Source of the DNA: Nannochloris sp. 'desiccata'
Lineage: Eukaryota; Chlorophyta; Trebouxiophyceae; Chlorellales; Chlorellaceae
Assembly: GCA_019044685.2 (NCBI GenBank)
Contig: JAGTXX020000006.1
Coordinates: 868,001 to 932,000 of the forward strand
Direction: 5' to 3'
Length of the DNA: 64,000 nucleotides
Shown here: positions 31,809 through 41,050 of the stretch, one piece after another
Layout: each line of letters opens with the position of its first letter
How positions within the stretch are numbered: the first letter of the stretch is position 1
Program-made: the position numbers and the translations under genes
The notes under the pieces: model-generated
What the model saw: the letters and a program-made list of their open reading frames with translations, nothing else
What the model was told of the DNA's origin: nothing
Databases searched by the model: none

Positions 31809-33313
31809 ATGAGACTTTCGCAAGTCTGGCTTTTGACGTGCATAGCGTTGCAGGTTATTGTTTTCAGCGCTGCATCGGCTCCGAGGAAACTTTTACAAGG
31901 AAGTGGTAAGTCTTCTTGCCTTTGTACTGCAACTTGTTCCCCATGTTCTATCGAGCGCATTGATTACAACTCAATACATAACCTTTCCTTGGCACAATAT
32001 TAAACTTGCTTTTCCCAGACGTTTTCCCATGGTTTACCGGCATGCCTCAAAACTCGATGCCAGACAGGTCAGACACAGACAGCGATTCTTCTGCATTTGC
32101 CCCTAGTGGTTCGAGAAATGGCAACAACGGCACCGCCACTGATGAGGGAGATACCTCTCCACCAGAATGCCCCACAATTTCATTAAAACTCAACTCCATA
32201 GAAGTATACGATAGCATCATCAATCAACCAGATAGAAACATAGTCGTCGTTTGCTACAACAGAAAAGGCAGAGCCTTTGCCCCCGTGATTTTCAGCACCA
32301 CATCAGATGTTGTCCGCAGCTTCTCAGGTGCTAGGTACCGGCCAAGCGAATCTGTAGCTCAAATTGGATGCGGGGACTCAGTTTCTTGCACTGTAGGGTT
32401 CAGTGAAGCTGATTCCGATAGTACTTTTACAACAATTGCTGAAGGAGGCTGTTGGTTTGATTACCGCCACTTTACTCAATTATCGTATCAAGAACCAATG
32501 AGTGCATGGACGTGTACAAAACCACCTGTACGGTATACATTGGAATGTGCAGAATGCACAGATCCAAATTTCCCATGGGATGATGCACTGGCATTAGCAG
32601 GCCCCCCGCTTCCCGATGGTGATGGCCTCTCTGAGAACCCGGCGTTGAATTCTATTATGGTCATTATCTCAGTTAGCATCGTCGCTGGTGCAGTTATACT
32701 TGTAGTTACTGCATTGTTGTTACGTGGTAGAAGACGAAGTATTGAAGAGAATGTGCGCATGACGGAATTAATCATGTCCAGAGGTAGAGATCAGGCAAAT
32801 AGTCAAAGGCGAAGACGGTCCTCTTTTAAACCTCCAGCGGTGTTTGTTGTTGGGAAACCTATTGATGGCCCACCGCCGCCAGGGTATACTGGACCGATTG
32901 TAGTGGTCCATTGTGGAGATGATGAAGAGGAAGAGGATTACTACTATGATGAAGCAGAGGAATCAATGAGCAAAGGGAAAGTAGTAGAGCAAGAACAAAA
33001 AGAAGGTGACTGTGAAATAGTCGGTCATGTGGCGAGCGGGAGTCGGACAAGTAGTAGTGGCGGTGGGAGCGAAAATGGAAACAATAGTATGAGTAGTTAT
33101 AAAGAAGGAAGGATAGTACGGTGGCCACAAATAGCAATTGCTCGTCCAGAAGTGGTATATAGCGAACAGGGAGAGCAGGCATTAAACGAAAGTGAGGTTG
33201 CTGTTGATTCATCGGGTGATCTGGATTTAGCAACTCTGAACAGCGAAGAGACAGTAACTGTGCAAAGTCACACGACAGAAGCAGCTCAGAGGAACACTGG
33301 GCGCAATCCATGA
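31809..33313 (+). CDS. Type I membrane protein of unknown function, Cys-containing ectodomain
   Basis: Exons 31809..31905 and 32019..33313 (intron 113 nt); 463 aa. Exon 1 encodes a signal peptide (MRLSQVWLLTCIALQVIVFS then AASA) and the join gives LLQGSDVFPWFTGMPQNS. The ectodomain, about residues 25-250, starts with a Ser/Asp/Gly-rich stretch and contains about ten cysteines (CPTISLKL, VVVCYNRKG, IGCGDSVSC, GGCWFDY, WTCTKPP, LECAECTD). One strong transmembrane helix follows (IMVIISVSIVAGAVILVVTA) with a basic stop-transfer RGRRRS. The cytosolic tail has a Pro/Gly-rich segment, a very acidic DDEEEEDYYYDEAEE and Ser/Gly-rich low complexity. I do not recognise the family; a surface receptor or adhesion protein is a guess only. 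Confidence 0.7.
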
Positions 33314-33387
33314 TATTTTTAAAACCACACTTCTCAATCTACAAGTAGAATAAAATGAATTTTACAAAAAAAAATTATTTTCTTCCC

Positions 33388-33403
33388 CTCTCTCTCTCTC
33401 TCT
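33388..33403 (+). repeat. (CT)8 microsatellite
   Basis: Eight CT dinucleotides in the convergent spacer between the membrane-protein gene and the TrmB-like gene. Confidence 0.9.
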
Positions 33404-33464
33404 GTATCGAATACTTTCAACTGTTTATTTTTTGTAAATTCCAAGCCTGTTACATTATCAATAT

Positions 33465-34460
33465 TTACTTCTTCACTAGCATGATTCTATACACAGGTAA
33501 ATTTTGATTCAATACATGCAATTCTCGTTCAGTTGGCACTGGCAGAGGATTTTCAACAAGCCACCCCGCCTTTGCCCATTTTGAGTCGAATTTCTCGACT
33601 ACAACCCCCTCTTTCCCTTCTTCTACCTCGCTGATTTGATGAAAGACAGCTTCAGGGTTACTATGCAATTCAGAAAGCTCAAATTCGTCGCCTGCTTCTT
33701 TTTCAAAATGATCCCTCATGTCTTCGGCGACTTCAAGGACGTCTGTTTGTAAAAATACTTTGCCTCCTTGTGGCACTAAGGCTTTAATAGCCGACACCAA
33801 CTGCGGCTGTACAACCCGGCGTTTGTGGTGGCGTCTCTTGAAGTGAGGATCTGGGAATTGAATTGTTACGAGCGAGAGTGGGCCAGGGAAACTGCGGAGC
33901 ATGTGTTCAACAGAGACAGTGGCGTTGGCAAGGACAAAACGGACTTTACGTTGTAATTCGAGGTTTTCTGCCCATCTATTTGCCCGATCGACTACTGGCT
34001 CGCGGATTTCTAGGCCTAAAGCGTTATATCCTGGCATATTGTTGACAAAAGCAAGTAAAAATCGACCATACCCGCACCCAACGTCAAGGATGAGAGGGAG
34101 AGAAGGGTCGGCAAAGGTGCTGCTCCAGTCTAATGGTTCAGCTGGGACTTGCAATTCTCTCTTTAATGGGTTGACATGCTGTCTAAAACGCGCGCCGCCA
34201 GCTTTATCATATAGACTTTTGTCAATGCCTAGCTCGGTATATTTATTTTGGGGGACTTGGTCCCAATGTGGGCGTTTTGGTGGAGCCTTTTCAGCAGCAA
34301 TTTGTTCCTGAGGCATCTCGCTGATTGTCTCAACTGCTTGGAGGACAGGCATGGCTTTTGAGCTATATCGCCGCAACCAGGAGGGAGAATTAGGAGGCAC
34401 TAGAGATTTAAATAACGCACTGCGACAATGGAGCGAAGTTGTCTGCCAGCCTACTACCAT
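33465..34460 (-). CDS. tRNA (guanine-N7)-methyltransferase, TrmB/Trm8-like, probably organellar
   Basis: Single exon, 331 aa from the ATG at 34460 (an upstream TTG extends the frame by 8 codons but is not used here). Makes m7G46 in tRNA. The N-terminal 45 residues (GWQTTSLHCRSALFKSLVPP and SWLRRYSSKAM) are basic with no acids, suggesting organelle targeting. SAM-binding motif I is LILDVGCGYGRFLL at about residues 117-130; LGLEIREPVVDRA is motif II. The tRNA-binding signature VTIQFPDPHFKRRHHKRR around residue 195-212 and GGKVFLQTDVLEVAEDM are typical of the bacterial/plant-plastid TrmB form rather than the cytosolic Trm8. Convergent with the membrane-protein gene. Confidence 0.88.
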   Translation of the reverse strand: MVVGWQTTSLHCRSALFKSLVPPNSPSWLRRYSSKAMPVLQAVETISEMPQEQIAAEKAPPKRPHWDQVPQNKYTELGIDKSLYDKAGGARFRQHVNPLKRELQVPAEPLDWSSTFADPSLPLILDVGCGYGRFLLAFVNNMPGYNALGLEIREPVVDRANRWAENLELQRKVRFVLANATVSVEHMLRSFPGPLSLVTIQFPDPHFKRRHHKRRVVQPQLVSAIKALVPQGGKVFLQTDVLEVAEDMRDHFEKEAGDEFELSELHSNPEAVFHQISEVEEGKEGVVVEKFDSKWAKAGWLVENPLPVPTERELHVLNQNLPVYRIMLVKK

Positions 34461-34902
34461 CGGCGCTGGTCTATGTCTGGCCAAATACCAAAAAATCTTT
34501 TAAAATTGAAGGCTTCAAACTCATGCAGGGACACTTTTAATGGGGCCTACTTGCTCTCCACCGCTAGTAACGCTAAGTAGAAGGCTGAGAATTCACAAAC
34601 CGTATAGTTCAAATCAAGGCGTTACAAAACACTTTATAAAGCATACAAAAAACAGAAAGACAAAGTGGTATAAAACAAAGAAGAGGGAAGACGAAGAAAA
34701 ATAAAATTCAAAAAAGTTGCTTATCTACGACCCAGGAAAAATATCCTCTTTTCATTTTAGACAAGCATCATTTGAATTCTGAGGTGCTGCATCGAGCTTA
34801 CCAGCTGCATGCATTCTCAATACGAAATACATTTCTACAGGTGAAGGCATTGTCACCAGTTTCGTATCGTCCAAGTCAGTAAAGACCGTTTGGGGCAAAT
34901 CC
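34461..34902. other. Spacer upstream of the TrmB-like gene
   Basis: About 440 bp; contains the TrmB-like promoter on the minus strand and possibly a decayed last exon of the ATPase remnant. Nothing else seen. Confidence 0.3.
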
Positions 34903-35656
34903 TTACACTGCCTCGTACCCAGGCAATTTTAACTTGCTAGCCTTCCGTAATCGGTCTAAATCCTTCCACCAATCCTGAAGACCTGCATCTACAGTGATCA
35001 GCTCCCTGATGGCGTTCGCAAACTGCTGCGGAGAGCTGATATCTTTTCCACGGCAGTTCAGGTAAAGGATAGGAGGAGGGCCGGCGCCTTTTACAGCTTG
35101 GGCTACCTCCCTATCTTTCTTTACTTCTTTAATTAGTTTCTGCATGGACGCGTATAAAAAGTTTAGACGGCCAAAGGGTGGAGAGAGATTGAAATAAGCA
35201 AGCACAAGATTAGTTGGCGACAAAAAGATCAACAGGCTTCTGAAACTTACTGATTTGCCGCAATTCGCGGGCCCTAACAGAATAAGCAGCTCGCTTGGAC
35301 TATCATCAATTACTTCCTAGAGAGCGGCAAGCTCCTGCTTTCTTTGTTAAAAAACTCGTCCTCTACAGCCGATATAATGATCTAGCTGCAGCAGAGGCCG
35401 TGACATGAAGACGAGGTCGCAGACCACCAGCCAAGTGGACCTTCTGTCCAAGCTGGGGAGGTGAGGTTCGGCTTAGAACAGCCTAGGCCTCGAATGAATA
35501 CATCCTTTTCCTGCCAGCATCTCCAGAGTTGTTTGCAAGGTAGTATTTGGCCAATCAGTCGGCGGGGGATCAGCAGGGACAATCTCTACTAAGGTGCCTT
35601 GGAGTTTTGATATCTGATAAGAACAACATGATAAATTAACATTATTTCCCGAGGCC
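34903..35656 (-). pseudogene. Decayed P-loop ATPase gene
   Basis: After an acceptor-like TTGTTCTTATCAG, one minus-strand frame reads ISKLQGTLVEIVPADPPPTD onward to a Walker A motif LLILLGPANCGKS. It is broken by three in-frame stops: TAA after SRPRLF, TAA after GRVF and TAG after ELAAL. A GTAAGT donor directly follows the Walker A serine and an acceptor (TCCATGCAG) leads to KLIKEVKKDREVAQAV ... ILYLNCRGKDISSPQQFANA, which looks like the next exon of an archaeal-type ATPase domain, ending PGYEAV. The intron skeleton is kept while the reading frame is lost. I do not recognise the specific family. Ordinary stops at these places in the sequence could be sequencing errors, but three make decay more likely. 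Confidence 0.6.
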
Positions 35657-36032
35657 TCGCGGTTCGCGAGGGATTGATCACTCTTCATGAAAGACAGCAG
35701 TGAGAGTAAAAAATCGAAAGTGGCATCTCTCGACAAGCGTGAGTTATTTAAATTGAATTGTATAGATTTACTTAGTAAGTTACTAGAATTGAAGCTGACT
35801 CAGTGAGGACTTCTTGAAAAATAGGAAGGCACAACGCCCTGACGAGACTTTCTAATCAGATGAGATAATTCGATAGAAACCCGACATTCCAAGGCTCATA
35901 GCAACTAGTTGAGAATCAAATGTGGCCCAGTTGCTCAAGTACAAGTGCTGCCTTGCCATACCCAGCATATTTCTCCAAATCACTTGCAAAAAAAGTAACC
36001 AATACATTACTTTATTTTAGCGTTTCGCAACC
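35657..36032. other. Spacer between the ATPase remnant and the epoxide-hydrolase-like gene
   Basis: 375 bp with no clear coding content; may include an upstream exon of the decayed ATPase and the promoter of the gene at 36033. Confidence 0.3.
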
Positions 36033-37094
36033 ATGCACCTCCCAGGCTTAGTCAGACGTGGCATTTACCTCACAATAGGCTTCATTTTCGCCGTCCCATG
36101 TGCTATTTTTCAATTATTGTATTTTGCCCTGGAGCCTCGCCGCTACTTGAGACGCCGCAATTATTCTGCTATAGAAACTCCTCCTCTTTTACCTAATATC
36201 CACCATGAAATGGTTGACGTAGGAAATGGCGTCTCTATTCACACCGTGCGCACCTTCCAAGGCAGCCCAACGAAACCTACCATGGTTCTTGTCCATGGCT
36301 TCCCAGAATTTTGGGGATCTTGGCGTCATCAGATTAAAGAGTTTAGAAACGAGTTTGACATCGTAGCCATCTCGCCACGTGGCTATTGTCTGAGTTCTAA
36401 ACCAAAGGGCTATATGAACTATACAACAACAAAACTTGTCAACGATATTTTCGCCGTCATTCAAGCCCTCGGCGTTGGCAAAGTCGTTTTAATGGGTCAC
36501 GATTGGGGCGGTGCCCTGTGCTGGTTGACAGCCATGCTTCATCCTGAAGTTATTTCAAGGCTAGTCATTGCTTGTGCACCACACCCGAAATTACTGTTGA
36601 AAAATATGGACGTGAAACAGTTTTTTTCATCATGGTACATGTACGTCTTTCAAATTCCCTACTTGCCCGAGTTGATAATCAAAGCTGAAGATTATAAAAG
36701 CTTTGATTCGATGTTGTTGAATCCTCCTTTGGGCGTACGACGGCCTGGAGCTCTCAGCCAAGCTGATATGGATGAGTATAAGAAGGAGATTGATCGTCCT
36801 GGTGCGCTGACAGCGTCCCTCAACTATTATCGTGCCATGATGAGGTCGACAGCGTATGGTATCGAAGATCCTGCAATGAAGGAAGCTATGCAAAGACCTC
36901 TGCAGGTGCCTACGCTGTGTATTTGGGCCGACTGTGACCAGGCATTGAGGCCACAGTTGCTATATGGTCTGGGGAGGTATGTTGATTCATTGAGGGTGGA
37001 AATGTTGAAAAACTGCTCCCATTATGCGCAGCAGGATAGGCCCGAGGAGTTTAATTCAGCAGTCAGAGATTTTTTAGTGGGTGATGTATCTTAA
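36033..37094 (+). CDS. Alpha/beta hydrolase, epoxide hydrolase-like (EPHX4-like), membrane anchored
   Basis: Single exon, 353 aa. A single N-terminal hydrophobic helix (GIYLTIGFIFAVPCAIFQLL, about residues 10-30) followed by a basic RRYLRRRNY suggests an ER signal anchor, as in human EPHX3/EPHX4. The alpha/beta hydrolase fold has the oxyanion-hole HGFPEFWGSW, the nucleophile elbow GHDWGGALCW (Asp nucleophile), the acid in IWADCDQAL and the His in NCSHYAQQDRP, so the catalytic triad is complete. The usual DxRGYG motif reads SPRGYCLS. The cap domain tyrosines expected of epoxide hydrolases are plausible (NYYRAMM). Substrate unknown; lipid epoxides are an inference from the family. Confidence 0.85.
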   Translation: MHLPGLVRRGIYLTIGFIFAVPCAIFQLLYFALEPRRYLRRRNYSAIETPPLLPNIHHEMVDVGNGVSIHTVRTFQGSPTKPTMVLVHGFPEFWGSWRHQIKEFRNEFDIVAISPRGYCLSSKPKGYMNYTTTKLVNDIFAVIQALGVGKVVLMGHDWGGALCWLTAMLHPEVISRLVIACAPHPKLLLKNMDVKQFFSSWYMYVFQIPYLPELIIKAEDYKSFDSMLLNPPLGVRRPGALSQADMDEYKKEIDRPGALTASLNYYRAMMRSTAYGIEDPAMKEAMQRPLQVPTLCIWADCDQALRPQLLYGLGRYVDSLRVEMLKNCSHYAQQDRPEEFNSAVRDFLVGDVS

Positions 37095-37322
37095 TTGTGA
37101 CGGTAAATTCTAAATGGTGGGGAAATTGTGGCGGGCCGCCCCGGCTGTATTAAAAAACATCTTCTTTCATAAATCTGAAGCAAATACTTTATGCAAAATT
37201 AACAATTATCTGAAGCAATTACATTATGAATAGTCAGATGTTTCACTCGCAAGAGTAGCGATGCACTTCATTTCGTAGAATTTTTTAAAGGCTTGAGAAT
37301 CGATGCAATTGATTAGTCTGCT

Positions 37323-39227
37323 ATGCAAACCACTATTAATGCGTCAAGGGGCCCTGATGCCGCCCGTTTGGCTCTTAAATTAGTGGCAGAGAACTATGGA
37401 ACCCTGTGCAGGGTAAGTTAACTTCATACCTTTACAATTTTGGGATGTTGAGCCATCACTGATCATCTTTTTTATTTTTTTCGCTCTTATCACTCGCAGG
37501 ATGTGGTTCAAACCCTCGTCAAGCATGGAAGACAAACCCTCCAAGAGCTTCGGTATCTCTCCAAGCTTCCAACTGAAGCTTTGCGCACAGCTTTGATTGT
37601 TCTCATCCAACAAAATTGCGTCTCTGTGTACCTTCACACCAACGAGCATGATCGCCGAACTGAGCAACTTTACGAAGCGGATTTGTCTCGCATGCTCCAA
37701 ATCTTGCGTATGCCTCGCTTTATTGACTTTGCTCGCAAGGAATATAGCGAGCAAGAAGATTGGGGCGGCACTGCCGTATTGGTAGTTCAAACACTACTGC
37801 ATCATGGACGCCTTCGCCTCTCCCAACTACCGTATGCTCTCCAATCTATGGATGAGTCTGCTGAAGTGGTGTCTCCTCGCGCTTTGCTGCATGCTGTCAA
37901 ATCCCTCGTCAACGCTCATCTGATCGAACGAGTGCCTCCCTGCACTTTGCCTCCACCTGCTATGATTCTCCACCCAGCTCATGCTAAAAAGAAGAAAAAT
38001 AGTGCAGCGCCGAAACCTGGAACTGAAGAAGAAGCTCAGTTTCAGAGAGAACAAGCGAAAGAAAAGGAGCGTCAAGATTTTCAAGCGGTCCGTTTTAATT
38101 TAAGAAACGATGAAGCTAGTTTGCAGACCTTTGAAATGCCTCCAAAAGAAGAAGACAAAGAGGAAGAAGAAGGCGATGTAAGGGGGGCAGGACTGTCTTC
38201 TCAGAAAAAGCGCGGCCCTGCAGCAGCAGCTCCGGCGCTTCAGCCGGCAGCAAAGCGTGGCAAATTAGTTGCCGTCAAGCATGAGGACGGCTCCACGCTT
38301 CAAAACATCTTTGCTATCAACCACAACAACAACCATGGGCCAATTGCGTTATGGCGTGTTAATTACGATGAATTCAATCGCCGTTTCCGCAACCAAGAAA
38401 TATTAAAATCTGCCGGTGTTCAATTTGATGCAGCCACCCAGAGAGTTTTCAAGGCTTTATTGGCTGTAGCAGCTGCTAAAGAAGCTAAACACTCTGTTCA
38501 AGACGCGCATTCTGCCTCTGTGACGCTCGATGAAGTCACAAAGTACTTGAAACAGCAGCAACAACAAGGGGGCAGCACTGGCGGCTCTATTCTTCCTGAC
38601 GGGGAGGTGCTCCCCCCAGTTACAAAAGATACCACATACAAAGCGTTAAACACTCTCTTCATAGCAGACTACATTTCTGACCCTTATGGGCGTGAATTCC
38701 ATGCAGATCTTCAGTTTGCCCTTGGAATGATCCGTCAAACCCAAATTTTAGCAGTTATAACACAACGTTTTGGAGAGACCGCTCGACGAATCTGGTACAT
38801 GCTGCACATAGAAAAACAATTAGAACAAAAGGCAATTGCGGAAAAGGCCATGGTACCAAACATAGAAGCTAGAGAAGCGCTGTATGCGATGTTAAAAGAT
38901 GGATATGTAGGTTTACAAGATATCCCGAAAAATAATGACAGAGCGCCTTCAAAAACTTTTTATACCTGGCGTGCTGCGCTTGGCGCAGCATCCACTCGTT
39001 TAGCTACTGAGATGTACCGGTCAGCGGGTAACTTGATTGCGAGGTTACAAAGCGAAGCTGCTGTGAAACCAGAGTTGACTGAGATGATTGAAATGGTGAG
39101 CTCAGGAAAAATGGACCGGAGTCAACTGAATGTCGCTGCTGTAGCGAAATTTAAAGCTGTTACGCAAGTTTTACAAACTTCTTTGATTAAACTCGATTTA
39201 CAAATGGCTTTGTTTAACGACATGTAA
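37323..39227 (+). CDS. RPC3: RNA polymerase III subunit RPC3 (RPC82/POLR3C)
   Basis: Exons 37323..37412 and 37500..39227 (intron 87 nt); 605 aa. Exon 1 encodes MQTTINASRGPDAARLALKL and joins in phase 0 to DVVQTLVKHGRQTLQEL, the first winged-helix domain of RPC3. This subunit with RPC6 and RPC7 forms the initiation subcomplex of Pol III. Tandem winged helices follow, for example AVLVVQTLLHHGRLRLSQLP, then the long linker and IALWRVNYDEFNRRFRNQEI, which is a family hallmark, and the late FGETARRIWYMLHIEKQLEQ. A basic/acidic low-complexity insert sits at residues 185-270. The stop overlaps the convergent neighbour by 14 bp. Confidence 0.9.
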
Positions 39228-40301
39228 ACTTTTCCTCTTGCAATAAATGTCTTATAGCGGTCTTGCTGGTGTCGATGTCCGAAAATGAAATTCTTCGACC
39301 ATGCCCAGGTAAAACGTGCAAGAAATCGTAGTGAAGCAACTTTGCAACACTTTCTAGTTGTAAATCTACATTGTACCAGTTGTACGCTCTAAAAATTGTC
39401 AGTCGATCTAGCCTTTCACTAAACGCCAAGTGGTCGCCGGTGCACAAAACCTTTTCGGGTTTGTAGAGTAAAGACACGCAGCCCCGTGTATGTCCAGGAG
39501 TGAAAATAAGCTCTACATCCTCGTCAATTTGCCAGGGGCCTTGTCCATCTAGCTTCCATTCAACAGCACTGGAATGGGAAAGAAAAAATCTTGAGACGGT
39601 GAAAACATTTGAGCAATTTAAGAAAAAAGATACTTCAACAGCGACATTTTAAAAACTTACTCCGTTCCTTGTCTAGTGTTAGCTTCTAATGCATGAATAA
39701 TGCGCTTCGAGCCTAAATGCTGGGCCCAGCGGTCGTGTCCAAACACGTCATCCCGATGGCTCAGGAAAATATATTTTGCGCCGCCGACGGCTTGAATACG
39801 TTGTGCAAGTTGCGGGCTCCACCTGGGCACATCAACCATGATGTTACCAAGGCCTGGTCTAACTATGAGATAGGGCGCTGCACCATAAGATTGTTCAGCG
39901 TGGTGGCCGAGATGGCAGACGTTCTTTGTGCCGGATATTGGTAGCGGAAATGAATCCCTCGCGGCTGCAAGCTCCCCAGGAGAAGAATCTTCTACATGTA
40001 TACTGAAAGTAGGACAACTGAGAAGAGCTTGCAAGGCAGCATGGCGCTCTGGCGAGCCTCTGTCTGGTTGCACTGATGTGGCCGACGCTCCGTTGATTGC
40101 CGTGAAAGTTTCTGGCGCCATCCAGCGGCAGGTGTCGCAGTCAATGCATGTATGGTCGACATATATAGGTCCTGAAACATTTTCCGGGCGTCTTTGGCGC
40201 TTGGGTTGCGTCCTATTTGATCGATTTCCAGAAGATGCACAAGAGATTTTTAAAATTAGTTTTCTTGGAATGGGGCCTAGTTTGGGTGGTGTGGCTCGCA
40301 T
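39214..40301 (-). CDS. Ferredoxin-domain metallo-beta-lactamase-fold protein, plastid-type
   Basis: Exons 39661..40301 and 39214..39568 (intron 92 nt); 331 aa. The 4Fe-4S ferredoxin segment near residues 48-105 has HTCIDCDTCRWMAPETF with C-x2-C-x2-C and a distal Cys in LLSCPTFSIHV. It is fused to a metallo-beta-lactamase fold: NIMVDVPRW, the metal motif YIFLSHRDDVFGHDRW (H-x-DD-x3-H variant), then FTPGHTRGCVSLL across exon 2, VLCTGDHLAF and HVLPGHGRRI. This architecture occurs in cyanobacteria, algae and plants; a plastid location fits but the N-terminus is only a short basic extension. The substrate is unknown. Its last 14 coding bases overlap the end of RPC3 on the other strand. Confidence 0.85.
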
Positions 40302-41050
40302 TTAGACGCAATAAGTCACCAAAATGGAATTAATGTGGAATTTGTTTATTAGATGGAGGGTTGGGAGGCTTAACTTTTGAAATGACATGGAGATCGAGCC
40401 TTGGATCGAAATATTGACATTTTCACAAGTTTTTCCGCTTCCAGAACACGTAAAAACCACAAGTATCTTGGTATATAATGCCAAAAGATGCAGGAGAACG
40501 ATCTATATCTATATTTTTGAGTTTAGCGTGAAAAATGTGTTTTACGAAACAGTCAAACATCAGATGTATTCTTCCATGATTCGTTCATACCATCGTGAAT
40601 ACATCAGTTCCCGTCTGATCACTGAAATTAAGCACGATTGGGCAGCAACAGTAGTACCAACAGAGATGGGGTGCGAAGTCGCTGTGACGAATCTTTTGCA
40701 ATTTTGGATTCAAATTTCAGCTCGATATTTTTACTTACTACAAAACAAGCAATATTGTGTCCTTCTTGAGTCCTTTGCAGCTCTTTTTTCGGTCGTCGTT
40801 GCTTTTACGAACAAAGAGAGCCCATCAAGCACCAAGTTACCTAAAAAGAACTCGCGCAATTTAAATTGTGAACAATTTTTTCTCCCCGCCGCCACTTCGC
40901 CTTATTTTAACTTTGAAGGGCCTATTTCACGGCTTATTCGTTCGGGCCGCCATTTTAAATCTACAAATATAAATCTAAATATTTATTACGCGCAACGAAG
41001 CACCGTTAAGGTCTCCTTTACAGCACATCTTTACTAGTGATCCTTTCAAA
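40302..41050. promoter_or_regulatory. Divergent spacer ferredoxin-MBL / Agenet-RRM gene
   Basis: 749 bp between divergent starts; includes the uncertain 216-codon ORF described separately. Confidence 0.35.
40387..41037 (+). CDS. Unrecognised ORF ending 13 bp before the next gene's start
   Basis: ATG-initiated frame of 216 codons, long for chance at this base composition, stopping at TAG just ahead of the ATG at 41051. No domain recognised; residues are Tyr/Ile/Phe/Ser-rich (MEIEPWIEILTFSQVF at the start, STVKVSFTAHLY at the end). The end has AT-rich non-coding-like codons (ATA AAT CTA AAT). It could be a first cistron, part of a 5' UTR, or chance. Confidence 0.25.
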   Translation: MEIEPWIEILTFSQVFPLPEHVKTTSILVYNAKRCRRTIYIYIFEFSVKNVFYETVKHQMYSSMIRSYHREYISSRLITEIKHDWAATVVPTEMGCEVAVTNLLQFWIQISARYFYLLQNKQYCVLLESFAALFSVVVAFTNKESPSSTKLPKKNSRNLNCEQFFLPAATSPYFNFEGPISRLIRSGRHFKSTNINLNIYYAQRSTVKVSFTAHLY

